A stretch of DNA of 33,793 bases, taken from assembly GCA_029861655.1 (NCBI GenBank), contig JAOTZA010000002.1:1-33793 (forward strand). Direction: 5' to 3'. The notes under the pieces are model-generated. The model did no database searches, was not told the origin of the DNA, and worked only from the letters and a program-made list of their open reading frames with translations. The stretch comes from Acidobacteriota bacterium. Its GTDB lineage: Bacteria; Acidobacteriota; Thermoanaerobaculia; Multivoradales; JAHEKO01. Positions 9,202-17,429 of the stretch are shown here, in pieces (position 1 is the stretch's first letter; every line of letters begins with the position of its first letter). A program made the translations under genes and the position numbers.

Positions 9202-10062
9202 CTAAAACCCCGTCGATTTGGCTTTCATGAACGCTCGGAGCATCGGGAAGAAGACGTCCTTTCTTTCGAGGTAGAGGACGTGTCCGGCACCCTCGACCAG
9301 TTCGAAACGGATATCGGGGAAGATATCGAGCATTTTCTTTTGCTGCCAGAGCGGCAGAACACGGTCCTGCTCGCCGGAGACCAGGAGCGTCGGGGTCTTC
9401 ACGCGGCGGTACTCGGGGTAACGCTCCTCGAGCCCCCTGAAGAAGGGGTCTTGGGCCTCGGTCAGCCGCACCAGGGAGTGGATGCGGTCCTTGTAGCGCT
9501 CGAAGAAGCGCTGACGCATGTCTTGGAGAGTCTCAGGATCAAGCGCTTCGAGAAACGGTTCACCAAAGATCTTCTCGTAGAGGTAGTGGGTGTAGATCTC
9601 GAAGCCGACCGGGCCCGAGCGGTAGAAGAGTAGTGAGAGAGCCTGGTACATCTCGAACTGGCGCTCGTGGCTCAGCAAGATCCCGGACAGGGTCAGGGTG
9701 TGTAGCCGATCCTGATAGAGCCGGCCGTAGTCCAGGGCGATGAAGCCGCCATAGGAGATTCCCATCACATGAATCTTGTCGATGCCGAGATGATCGATGA
9801 TGCCGGTGAGGTAGTGGCAGAAGTCCGGGATGAAATGGGGTTCGTCGGGGCACGACGACCGACCCTGCCCCAGATAGTCGTAGAGGATGACGTCGTACTC
9901 GTCGGTGAGCTCGGGCAGGCACCAGTACCAGGCCGGCGTGTGCATGGCGAGACCGTTCAGGAGACAGACCGCCTCCTTGTCGCCCTTGCCGTGGTACTCC
10001 CAGTAGATTCGGTGCTCGCCGAAAGGCAGGTGCCCGCTCTTCTCGGGGACGACTTCAGCCAT
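9202..10062 (-). CDS. Alpha/beta hydrolase C
   Basis: The 286-residue protein is a cytosolic alpha/beta hydrolase. It has the oxyanion region LLNGLAMHTPAW, the YDYLGQGRS segment, the nucleophile elbow GISYGG (S103), an acid at D233 (SGEQDRVLP) and H261 (GAGHVLYLER), so the triad is complete. The chosen ATG at 10062 has a good GGGAG ribosome site 6 bases upstream; a longer in-frame reading to 10188 adds low-complexity residues and is unlikely. An insertion of helices between residues 130 and 210 forms a cap over the site. The substrate is unknown. Ester hydrolysis or C-C cleavage (MhpC-like) are both possible in this operon. A 174-bp non-coding gap separates it from the thiolase gene, unusual in this otherwise gapless unit. 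Confidence 0.86.
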   Translation of the reverse strand: MAEVVPEKSGHLPFGEHRIYWEYHGKGDKEAVCLLNGLAMHTPAWYWCLPELTDEYDVILYDYLGQGRSSCPDEPHFIPDFCHYLTGIIDHLGIDKIHVMGISYGGFIALDYGRLYQDRLHTLTLSGILLSHERQFEMYQALSLLFYRSGPVGFEIYTHYLYEKIFGEPFLEALDPETLQDMRQRFFERYKDRIHSLVRLTEAQDPFFRGLEERYPEYRRVKTPTLLVSGEQDRVLPLWQQKKMLDIFPDIRFELVEGAGHVLYLERKDVFFPMLRAFMKAKSTGF

Positions 10063-10178
10063 CGTCTGCTCCCGCCTCGTGGAGGTCGACTGCTGCCCCG
10101 ATGGGTGCTGCGTTGTAGCGGGCGAGCTCCGTCTCGACCGAACCCCGTTTCGGAATGACTGCCGACTTCCTGGAACGA

Positions 10179-10200
10179 CGGTCGACACGGAGGTCGACCG
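10179..10200. repeat. Inverted repeat in the one long gap of the operon
   Basis: CGGTCGAC (10179-10186) and GTCGACCG (10193-10200) form a perfect 8-bp stem with a 6-base loop. The surrounding gap (10063-10236) also has a second copy of GGAGGTCGAC at 10081-10090 and a smaller stem CCGAA/TTCGG near 10137-10152. There is no T-run, so it is not a normal intrinsic terminator. It could be a REP-like element, an RNA processing or stability element, or a regulator site. Confidence 0.4.
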
Positions 10201-10236
10201 CTACGGGAGCCGTCTCGCTTCGTTCGATCCTCGGCA

Positions 10237-11448
10237 TCAGGCCACTTGTTTGAGAACCGTGCACACCGAGGCGCAGATCGGGCCACCGATGTTGAAGGTC
10301 GCTGCAACTTCGGCATCCTGGCGCTGCAGCTCGGTTGGCGCCTGGCCCAGCAGCTGTTTGGCGGCCCAGCCGATCATCGCAACGCCGGTGGCGCCGATCG
10401 GATGTCCCTTGGCGATGAGCCCCCCGGATGTGTTGACCGCGCAGTCTCCATGCACCGAAGCCCGACACTCCTTCCAGAACTCAGCGCCTTCGCCGTAGCC
10501 GGCCTTGCCGATGACTTCGACGCCGATCGCGCCCATCACGGTGAAGCAGTCGTGGACCTCGGCGACCGTGACGTCGGCGGGCGTGACGCCCGCCGCCTCG
10601 TAGGCGGTGTTCATGGCCCCGAGGGCCCCGGCCGGGCGCAGCACGTCACGGCCTTCTTTCTGGATCGGGTCGGTCGCCTGGGCGAATCCGGCCAACTCGA
10701 CACACTCCTGTTTCGCGACACCGAGCTTGGCCAGGCCTTCTTCGGTCGCCAGGATGAGTCCGGCATAGCCATCGGTGATCTGCGAACAATCGTAGGTCTT
10801 GAGCGGTAGGCCGTCGACGATGTAGCGATTGATGCCTTCGATCGTCGTCGCCTGCTCGAGGGTGAGATCGACTCGGCTCATCTGGGCGTTGGGGTTATGA
10901 GTGGCGTGCCCGTACTCGGCCACGGCGATACGGGCGAGGTCTTCTTCGCTGACTCCGTGGGTGTCCATATAGAGCTGCATCACCTCGGCGAAGAGATGGG
11001 GAAAGATGTAGGCCTTGCCCTCCCGCTCATCGGGGTGTGAGAAAACGCCCAGCGCCCGGCCGATCCGTTTGCCATCCATCTTGCCTTCGTCGTTGCGCAT
11101 CTTCTCGAAGCCGACGGCGATACCGACATCTCCCAGCCCGAGCAGAAGTTTGTGAGCCACCGAAAGAACGGCTTGGCCGCCCGAGGCGCAGGCGTTCTCG
11201 ACCGATTCCATCGGCTTGCCTTCGAGCCCCGAAACCATGGCCATCAAACCGCTCAGTAGGCCCTGATCGTTGAGGGTGAAGCCGCAGGCAGACGCGATCG
11301 AGCCGACGTCGATCGCTCCCGGCTCGCAATCGATCTCGGTGCAGGTGCCAACGACCGCGTTCGAGACGATCTCGGGAACCGTCATCGTCTTCAGTTTGCC
11401 GAACTTTGATTGGTGATAGGACGCGATAAAGAGCGGCTTGTTGAGCAT
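10237..11448 (-). CDS. Thiolase of the SCP-x / acetyl-CoA acetyltransferase-like type
   Basis: The 403-residue product has thiolase motifs: the acyl-accepting Cys in VENACASGG (C87), the SCP-x-type VHDCFT motif, NTSGGLIAKGHPIGATG (H349) and a C-terminal GGPICAS (C392). Thiolases of this type often act on branched, cyclic or steroid-side-chain 3-ketoacyl-CoAs, and some are non-decarboxylating acyltransferases paired with KAS III and a DUF35 protein. No DUF35 gene is present here. The ATG at 11448 is preceded by AGGAG at good spacing; a frame open to 11649 overlaps the hydrolase gene and has non-coding character. The stop of the upstream hydrolase lies 8 bp before this start. It is the best candidate for the final thiolytic step of a beta-oxidation-like route. 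Confidence 0.88.
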   Translation of the reverse strand: MLNKPLFIASYHQSKFGKLKTMTVPEIVSNAVVGTCTEIDCEPGAIDVGSIASACGFTLNDQGLLSGLMAMVSGLEGKPMESVENACASGGQAVLSVAHKLLLGLGDVGIAVGFEKMRNDEGKMDGKRIGRALGVFSHPDEREGKAYIFPHLFAEVMQLYMDTHGVSEEDLARIAVAEYGHATHNPNAQMSRVDLTLEQATTIEGINRYIVDGLPLKTYDCSQITDGYAGLILATEEGLAKLGVAKQECVELAGFAQATDPIQKEGRDVLRPAGALGAMNTAYEAAGVTPADVTVAEVHDCFTVMGAIGVEVIGKAGYGEGAEFWKECRASVHGDCAVNTSGGLIAKGHPIGATGVAMIGWAAKQLLGQAPTELQRQDAEVAATFNIGGPICASVCTVLKQVA

Positions 11449-11456
11449 GGGATCTC

Positions 11457-12257
11457 CTATTGGGTCTTGTGCCGCCGCAGGAACTCGAGGCAGACCTCGG
11501 TCAACCACTGAGGGTCTTCCGCGACCAGGGCATGGCCGCTGGTCTCGTGGGTGCGGGTCTCGGCGCCGCGAATGGCGGCAGCCAGAGCGATCGAACGCTC
11601 CGGCGGAATGACTTGATCTTTGGCCGCGATGACGACCAGGGTCGGGCAACGAATAGACTCCAGATGGGGTCGCGCGTCGAGGGTTTCCATGGCGGCCATG
11701 ATGCCTTCCAGGCCCTCGAACCAGACATCCGGAAGGGCCGCAACCTGCTCGCGACGCTGGGCGAGCTCGTCCGTGTACTTTGCTTGGAACTGGCGGGAGT
11801 AGACCTCCTCGACGACGCGGTCGTGGAGCCGGCCTTTGTCGCCACCGGCCAGGGCATCGGCCACCAGCAGTCGCAGATCTTCGACCCCCTGCCAGATCGA
11901 TTTGGTCGCATAGTCCATGACAGTGACCGCGATCAGGGATCGCACCCGCTCCGGGCGCAGGGCGGCGAAGAAGAGACCGACCTCACCGCCGTAGGACGTG
12001 CCGAGGACGTGCACCGAGTCGATCTCGAGATGGTCCAGCAAGGCCGTCAAATCCTCCGCGTTCTCGGCCATTGCGGCCGGCGCCCTGCCCGGGCTCAAGA
12101 GCTGCCCGCGCAGGTCGTTGAGAATCAGGCGGTGGCTTTTTACGAGCCGGGCCGACACCGGACCCCAGGCGGCGTAGGTCATCAACCCGCCGTTGAGGAT
12201 CAGGACGGGCTCGCCGTCGCCCTCGACCTGATGAGCCAGGACCTCGGTGGGCGTCAT
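11457..12257 (-). CDS. Alpha/beta hydrolase B
   Basis: The 266-residue cytosolic protein has a full alpha/beta hydrolase core: oxyanion region ILNGGLMTYAAW, LNDLRGQLLSPG, the elbow GTSYGG (S88), acid D214 (AAKDQVIP) and H242 (ETSGHALVAEDP). The oxyanion motif NGG and the LRGQ segment (in place of the more common DxxGxGxS) are shared in style with hydrolase C, which suggests the two paralogues act on related substrates. Its start overlaps the stop of hydrolase A (ATGA), so the two are translationally coupled. The substrate is not known; esterase, lactonase or C-C hydrolase are all possible. Confidence 0.86.
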   Translation of the reverse strand: MTPTEVLAHQVEGDGEPVLILNGGLMTYAAWGPVSARLVKSHRLILNDLRGQLLSPGRAPAAMAENAEDLTALLDHLEIDSVHVLGTSYGGEVGLFFAALRPERVRSLIAVTVMDYATKSIWQGVEDLRLLVADALAGGDKGRLHDRVVEEVYSRQFQAKYTDELAQRREQVAALPDVWFEGLEGIMAAMETLDARPHLESIRCPTLVVIAAKDQVIPPERSIALAAAIRGAETRTHETSGHALVAEDPQWLTEVCLEFLRRHKTQ

Positions 12258-13249
12258 TGCGCGTCCTCGTTTCCGGCCTCGTCTGTCGTCTCGACAGAGT
12301 CGTCGACAACAGGTGGAGGAGGCTCAGTCCGGAGTACTTCACCCAGCCGGTCCGCGAGTTTTTCGGGACATTCGTTGGCCGGATGGTGACCGCAGCCCGT
12401 GATGGTCGTGATCCTTGAGCGCGGCAGCTGTGCGGCCATGCGCTCGGCATAGGCGAGCGTCATCAACTGATCGGAGGCGCCCCACAGGAGATCGACCGGA
12501 ACCGTGACCTCTCCCAAACGACCCTCCAGCAAATGCGCGATGAGATCATCGAGCTCGCTGGTCATTCTCCCGATCGGTCCCTTGGCCGACTGCTCGACGA
12601 TGTCGTCGAGAACAAAGTCGGGCGTCGGCGGGCTGGCGGGATCGCGCAGAGAGGTCATGAGCTTGCGCGCCGCCTCGCGGTCGACCGGGGTCAGGCTGAG
12701 ATCCGGCCGGTCTCCGACCAGCCCTCCGCCGTTGATCAACACGGCACGCGCCACAGCTTGTGGATGGCGATGAGCATGGATGGTCGCCAGCCAGGCGCCC
12801 ATCGAGTGTCCCACCAGAATCATCGGTCCGTCGCCGCCCACACTCGACAGGAGCTCTTCGAGACCGCCGTAGACGAGAGTCATGGGCAGCGGACCCTCGA
12901 CGGGTTCACTATCCCCGTGACCGGCCAGATCGGGAACGAGGACCCGGTAGTCGGGCAGGAGACTCTCGACGATGCCCTGGAAGGCGCCCGCCTGATCCCC
13001 GACACCATGGACCAACACCAGCGCCTGGCCGTTGCCGGCTTCCCAATAGGCGAGTTGGCCGGCCGAGCTGTCGAAGCTCTTCAACTCGAGACCGGCTTTG
13101 GCGAGGGCCGAGCGTGTGGCCTTCTCGTACACCGCCAGCGGGTTCTCTCTGGCATACCAGAGAAGGCTGATCGTGACGATCACCAACAGAGCGAGGGCCG
13201 CGAGAGCCCACTTGAGAACGGATCCTTGTTGCCTCTTGACTCTCTTCAT
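12254..13249 (-). CDS. Alpha/beta hydrolase A, membrane-anchored
   Basis: The 331-residue product starts MKRVKRQQGSVLKW and has one strong hydrophobic helix (residues 13-31), consistent with an uncleaved signal anchor that puts the catalytic domain in the periplasm. The catalytic domain has VLVHGVGDQAGAF, PDLAGHGDSE, the elbow GHSMG (S149), acid D260 (WGASDQL) and H288 or H289 (GCGHHP). The tail after residue 305 is acidic and Pro-rich. A periplasmic hydrolase between an outer-membrane TonB receptor and an inner-membrane symporter could trim an imported ester before transport. It overlaps KAS III-like A at its start and hydrolase B at its end (both ATGA). Confidence 0.86.
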   Translation of the reverse strand: MKRVKRQQGSVLKWALAALALLVIVTISLLWYARENPLAVYEKATRSALAKAGLELKSFDSSAGQLAYWEAGNGQALVLVHGVGDQAGAFQGIVESLLPDYRVLVPDLAGHGDSEPVEGPLPMTLVYGGLEELLSSVGGDGPMILVGHSMGAWLATIHAHRHPQAVARAVLINGGGLVGDRPDLSLTPVDREAARKLMTSLRDPASPPTPDFVLDDIVEQSAKGPIGRMTSELDDLIAHLLEGRLGEVTVPVDLLWGASDQLMTLAYAERMAAQLPRSRITTITGCGHHPANECPEKLADRLGEVLRTEPPPPVVDDSVETTDEAGNEDAQ

Positions 13250-14262
13250 GACTTCCCTTCCGGTAGGCGCTGCACTCGGAAGGCACAGCCCGCCTGGTTG
13301 TAGCCGACACCCGAACCGATCAAGACGACCAGGTTGCCGGGTTTCACGCGTCCCCTGCCGACCGCGTCATCGAGAGCCATGGCGAGGCAGGCGGAGCCGG
13401 TGTAGCCGCACTCCTCCATGATCGTGTGAGTCCTCTCGAGCGGCAGACCCAGGTTCTCCATGACCAACTCGATCGAAGGCTTGCGGACCTGGGTGAACAG
13501 AACGAGGTCGATCTCGTCGAGGCTAAATCCCCCCTCGGAAGCCAACCTCCGGACCAGACGAGGCCAGCCCTCGTGGTTGATCTCGGGCGGGTAGCGCTCG
13601 ACCAGTCGCACCTGGGTACGCCCCGCTTCGACGCTCTCGACCGAGGCCGGCTCGAACGTGCCTCCCGAATAGATGCCCCAGTTGCCGTGATACGAGCCGT
13701 CGGCCTGGGTCGCCGCGACCACGAACCCGGGGTTGGAGGCGGCTTCGAGGACGGCCGCGCCGGCGCCATCGCCGTAGAAGAAGACCGTCGGATCATCGGC
13801 AGCCGCCAGTTTGCGCATCATGTAGACGCCGACCACCAGAACCGTTCGCAGGCTGGGATTGGTCGACAACCAGCCGGCCGCTGTTGCCAGGCCGGTGGGG
13901 AAGGAGGCGCAAGCGCAGCCGATGTCGAAGGTCCCGGCGTTTCCGGCGCCGAGCTTATGCTGCAGAACGACCGAGGTGGCCGGGGTGATGTAGTCCGGCG
14001 AATCGGTCCCGACGATGATCAGATCGATCTCTTCCGGGCTGCGGCCGGCTCGCGCGAGAGCTCGCTCGGCGGCACGTAGCGCCAGGTCCGAAGTCGCCCA
14101 GTCGTCGGGCGCGTACCAACGTCTCTTGATCCCGGTCGAGGCTTCCATACTGTCGATAAAGTCTGGGAAGTCGTCCGAGAAACGACGGCGCAAAGCGTCG
14201 TTCGAGACCTCGATCTCCGGCAGATAACTGCCGGTGGCGATAATCTGACCGAAACGATTCAA
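13246..14262 (-). CDS. KAS III-like protein A, atypical active site
   Basis: The 338-residue product has the KAS III fold signature: IIATGSYLPE, VGTDSPDYITPATS, FDIGCACASF with the nucleophile C118, GDGAGAAVL and the C-terminal LIGSGVGYNQAGCAFRV. In FabH the HQAN His and the GNTS Asn complete the triad. Here they read FTQVRKPS (residues 256-263, Thr at the His position) and CGYTGS (285-290, Tyr at the Asn position). The RKPS segment resembles VKPS in KAS III-like B, so the pair may form one subfamily or a heteromeric enzyme. The start is a TTG at 14262, supported by GAGGTGAGGG upstream; no better ATG lies nearby. It follows the SDR by 12 bp and overlaps hydrolase A. Confidence 0.83.
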   Translation of the reverse strand: MNRFGQIIATGSYLPEIEVSNDALRRRFSDDFPDFIDSMEASTGIKRRWYAPDDWATSDLALRAAERALARAGRSPEEIDLIIVGTDSPDYITPATSVVLQHKLGAGNAGTFDIGCACASFPTGLATAAGWLSTNPSLRTVLVVGVYMMRKLAAADDPTVFFYGDGAGAAVLEAASNPGFVVAATQADGSYHGNWGIYSGGTFEPASVESVEAGRTQVRLVERYPPEINHEGWPRLVRRLASEGGFSLDEIDLVLFTQVRKPSIELVMENLGLPLERTHTIMEECGYTGSACLAMALDDAVGRGRVKPGNLVVLIGSGVGYNQAGCAFRVQRLPEGKS

Positions 14263-14274
14263 GACGCCCTCACC

Positions 14275-15027
14275 TCAGGTGCCGATCACCAGGCCGCCGT
14301 CGACCGACAGCACGGTGCCGGTCACGAAGGAAGCGGCGTCCGAGGCCAGCCAGACATAGGCGTTGGCGATGTCTTCGGGCTCGCCCATTCGACCGATCGG
14401 CGTATGGGACACCATGCCGTCGAGAATCTTCTGCGGCATGGCCTTGAGGATCTCGGTGCCGATAAAGCCTGGCGCGACGGCGTTGACGCGGATCTTGTAG
14501 CGGCCCAGCTCGCGCGACCAGGTGCGGCTCAGGTTGATCACCCCCGCCTTTGTGGGGGCGTAGTTACTCTGCCCGAAGTTGCCGTAATGGCCGACCACCG
14601 AGGAGGCGTTGAGGATCACCCCGCCGCCGCCGCGGATCATGTGCGGAACGACTGCGCGGCCGCAGTTGAAGACTCCCTTGAGGTTGACGGCGATGACCGA
14701 GTCGAACTGCTCATCGGTCATCACCGAGGCGACTTCATCATCCTTCCACTTCACCAGTTGGGCGTCGCGAACGATGCCCGCGTTGTTGATCAAAACGTCG
14801 ATCCGTCCGAAGCGCTCCGCAACTTCCGACGCAGCGGCATTGACCGCCGCAGAGTCCGAGACATCAACGGATTGGAACAACCCGTTGGTCGGCGCCTTGT
14901 CTTCACCGATATCCCATACGGCCACTTTGCAGTCTTCACCGGCGAAAGCGCGGACAGTGTCTCGCCCGATCCCCGCCGCGCCGCCGGTAACGACAACGAC
15001 CTTGCCCACCAATCCGGTTTCGATCAT
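14275..15027 (-). CDS. Short-chain dehydrogenase/reductase (FabG-like)
   Basis: The 250-residue protein is a classical SDR: nucleotide-binding TGGAAGIG (residues 14-21), NNAG (81-84), the active-site S143, and Y156-x3-K160 (NYAPTKAG). The acidic residue at the end of strand 2 (VAVWDIG, D39) favours NAD(H). In a degradation route it would oxidise a 3-hydroxyacyl-CoA or a ring hydroxyl to the ketone that the thiolase or a KAS III-like protein then uses. The ATG at 15027 has a strong AAAGGAG ribosome site. A GC hairpin separates it from the TonB receptor gene. Confidence 0.9.
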   Translation of the reverse strand: MIETGLVGKVVVVTGGAAGIGRDTVRAFAGEDCKVAVWDIGEDKAPTNGLFQSVDVSDSAAVNAAASEVAERFGRIDVLINNAGIVRDAQLVKWKDDEVASVMTDEQFDSVIAVNLKGVFNCGRAVVPHMIRGGGGVILNASSVVGHYGNFGQSNYAPTKAGVINLSRTWSRELGRYKIRVNAVAPGFIGTEILKAMPQKILDGMVSHTPIGRMGEPEDIANAYVWLASDAASFVTGTVLSVDGGLVIGT

Positions 15028-15050
15028 GGCGACTCCTTTGTTGCTCGAAG

Positions 15051-15078
15051 CGGCCCCGGCGGTTTGCCGCCGGGGCCG
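15051..15078. other. Strong GC hairpin between receptor and SDR genes
   Basis: Positions 15051-15062 and 15067-15078 form a perfect 12-bp GC-rich stem with the 4-base loop TTTG. On the minus strand it lies just after the TonB receptor stop and is not followed by a T-run, so it is a poor intrinsic terminator. It more likely stabilises the 3' end of the receptor message or attenuates read-through, separating receptor level from enzyme level. Confidence 0.6.
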
Positions 15079-15102
15079 TCTTCTGAGTGGTTGCCTATGC
15101 GA

Positions 15103-17406
15103 TTACCAGAACTTGTAACCAAAGGTCGCGGTCACCGTCCGCGGCTGTCCGAGCGAACCCGTCAGGATGGCCAACGACGGGATGTTGTAGCCGTTGGTCA
15201 GATAGACCTCATCGGTCAAGTTCTTGCCGTTGATGGTGATCGACCAGTCACCATCACCCGACAGCCATCCGATCGAGGCATTCAGAAGATCGAAAGCCTC
15301 CTGCACGATCGGAGTCGTCCCGTTGCCCTCGTTGGTGAGCTCCGAATCGTCCCGGTAGGAGAAGCCGATCTTGCCGGAGACGAGGCCCCCCCAGGCCGCC
15401 TGGTTGACATTGAGGAAGAGCGCACCGGTGAATTCGGGGGCGTTGGTGATGACCTGGACGTCCGCCAGGGTGTTGTTGTCGGTGTCGACAAAGTTCTCGC
15501 TGGTGTCGAGAAAGCTCACGTTGCCCGACACCCCCAGCCAGCTCACCGTCGGCGACTTCCAGTCGAACTCGACCTCCAGGCCGTTGAGCGTCGCGTCGCC
15601 GGCGTTGACGAAGTCGCCGAGGAAGGACTCGGCCGTGCCATCGCCGTCGCTGTCGAACTCGGTGAAGGTCGAGACCTGAACGTCGGTGTAATCGCCGGTA
15701 AAGACGGCCGCGTTCAAGACCAGGCTGCGGTTGGCGAGGACCGACTTGACGCCCACCTCGGCCACCGTGAGTTCCTCGTCCTTGAAGGGCTCGCCGGTTT
15801 TTGGGACGAACAGCGTCTGGGCGCGGACGTTGAAGCCGCCGCTCTTGAAGCCGCGGCTCAGCGAGACGTAGCCCATGACGTCATCGTTGAACTGGTAGTC
15901 GAGCCCGAGCTTGGGCGAGACCGAAGAAAAGGTCTCGGTTTGGTCGTAGTCCGCCGTCACAAGCACCGGAACAGCAAAAGTATCGTCCAGGTAACCGGCA
16001 TTGAACGCCCGGCCGTTCTTGTCCTCCTCGGTGAAGCGAGCGCCGAAGTTGAAGGTTAGCTGATCGTTGACCTGGTAGCTGCCGTCCCCAAAGATCGCCA
16101 TCGACTCGGTCTTGGTGGTGCCGTCGGTCGTGCCGAACTGCGGAAAGGGCGGGAAGGGGAAAAGCGTCCCGTCGAGGAAGATGTTCCGCACCAGCCCACC
16201 GGCGAGGCCGTCGAAGTAGTAGAACCCGAAGACTCCGTCGAGCCTGCCGCCGCCGGTGTAGATGAATTGGAATTCCTGAGAATCCTGCTCATCGAAGTAA
16301 TCCGCGAACACGTCGACGATTCGCGCCGGCGAGGTGTCGAAGTCGATGTTGTTCTGGGTGTCCGTCTCGCGATGAGCGGTGATCGATTTGAACTGCCACT
16401 CGTTGTTGATGTCCCAGATGATCGTCAGGCCGTAGCCCTCCGAGTCGGTGCTGTTGGTGGGTGGCAGACCGCTCTCGGTGTCGAAGTTGTCGAGGACCGG
16501 GCATGAAATCCCGTAGAACACCGTGCAGACGCCATTTGCCGCCAGCCGGGTCAAGCCCTTGGGTTCGGAGTCGTCCTCGGTGCGGTCGTACCTCAGCTTG
16601 ACGGTCACGTCATCGGACGCCAAAAAGTCCAGACCCAGTCGAAAGGCCGTAGTGTCCTTGTTCGACACCTCTCTACCGGTGAACAGGTTGGTCCCGTAGC
16701 CATCGTGCTGCAGTGAAGCAAAGGCGAATTTGCCGCGTAGTTTGCCCTCGACCAGAGGACCGCCGAAGCTGAGCTTGATGTCCTGGTTCGAGAACGATCC
16801 CGGAGTGATGGAGATCCGTCCTTCCTTCGTGTCGGTCAGCTCCCGGCTCACGTACTTGATCGCGCCGCCGATGGTGTTCTTGCCATAGAGGGTTCCCTGC
16901 GGACCGCGCAGGACTTCGATCCGTTGGACATCGAAGACGTCCAACAGCGCGCCCTGGGGGCGGGCGATATAGACATCGTCTAGATAGAGACCCACACCCG
17001 GGTCGACACCCCAGAGCGGATCGGCCTGGCCGATGCCGCGCATAAAGGCGGTCAGGGTCGTCGACTGGTTGCGGCCCGGATAGATCGACAGATTCGGCAC
17101 GCTGGCCTGGATCTCCGAGATGTCCATCGCCGCGAGATCCTCGAGGGCGTCACCCTGGATCATGGTGACCGCGATCGGCACCTCCTGAATGTTCTCCTCG
17201 CGTTTGCGAGCGGTGACCGTGATCACGTCGCTCTCCTGGTGCATCTCTTCCTCGGCCTCGGCTTCGGCAGTGTCTTCCGCTGTGTCGTCGTCCTGCGCCA
17301 ATACGGGCGCTGTGGGGAAGACCACCACGAGGGCGAGCACCAGAAAGACCGCGCGGATCAGTAGTGCAGTGTTCGGTGAATTGTGATGTGAGTTGAATCG
17401 ACTCAT
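15103..17406 (-). CDS. TonB-dependent outer-membrane receptor
   Basis: The 767-residue product has a signal peptide (hydrophobic core at residues 14-35, cleavage near PVLAQ), an acidic Ala/Glu linker, a TonB box-like SDVITVTARKR (around 59-69), a plug domain (IQEVPIAVTMIQGDAL, VLRGPQGTLYGKNTIGG) and a long beta-barrel ending in TATFGYKFW with a terminal aromatic. The plug wording (QEVPIAVT, RGPQGTLYGKN) is typical of receptors found beside catabolic genes for steroids, aromatic compounds and other hydrophobic molecules, not of siderophore receptors alone. The ATG at 17406 has a perfect AGGAGG ribosome site; the open frame continuing upstream through tetR is a shadow. It starts 23 bp after tetR. 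Confidence 0.92.
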   Translation of the reverse strand: MSRFNSHHNSPNTALLIRAVFLVLALVVVFPTAPVLAQDDDTAEDTAEAEAEEEMHQESDVITVTARKREENIQEVPIAVTMIQGDALEDLAAMDISEIQASVPNLSIYPGRNQSTTLTAFMRGIGQADPLWGVDPGVGLYLDDVYIARPQGALLDVFDVQRIEVLRGPQGTLYGKNTIGGAIKYVSRELTDTKEGRISITPGSFSNQDIKLSFGGPLVEGKLRGKFAFASLQHDGYGTNLFTGREVSNKDTTAFRLGLDFLASDDVTVKLRYDRTEDDSEPKGLTRLAANGVCTVFYGISCPVLDNFDTESGLPPTNSTDSEGYGLTIIWDINNEWQFKSITAHRETDTQNNIDFDTSPARIVDVFADYFDEQDSQEFQFIYTGGGRLDGVFGFYYFDGLAGGLVRNIFLDGTLFPFPPFPQFGTTDGTTKTESMAIFGDGSYQVNDQLTFNFGARFTEEDKNGRAFNAGYLDDTFAVPVLVTADYDQTETFSSVSPKLGLDYQFNDDVMGYVSLSRGFKSGGFNVRAQTLFVPKTGEPFKDEELTVAEVGVKSVLANRSLVLNAAVFTGDYTDVQVSTFTEFDSDGDGTAESFLGDFVNAGDATLNGLEVEFDWKSPTVSWLGVSGNVSFLDTSENFVDTDNNTLADVQVITNAPEFTGALFLNVNQAAWGGLVSGKIGFSYRDDSELTNEGNGTTPIVQEAFDLLNASIGWLSGDGDWSITINGKNLTDEVYLTNGYNIPSLAILTGSLGQPRTVTATFGYKFW

Positions 17407-17429
17407 GCTTCCTCCTCTTGTGTCGGTCC

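Noticed and set aside
6653..14262. KAS III-like proteins as housekeeping FabH
   Set aside because: The active-site His and Asn loops differ, there are two copies, and the context is a TonB/TetR/symporter operon and not fatty-acid synthesis.
14404..16059. Long plus-strand open frame (551 codons) across the SDR and TonB receptor genes
   Set aside because: It is antisense to two well-supported genes, has no family motif and reflects GC-rich codon bias.
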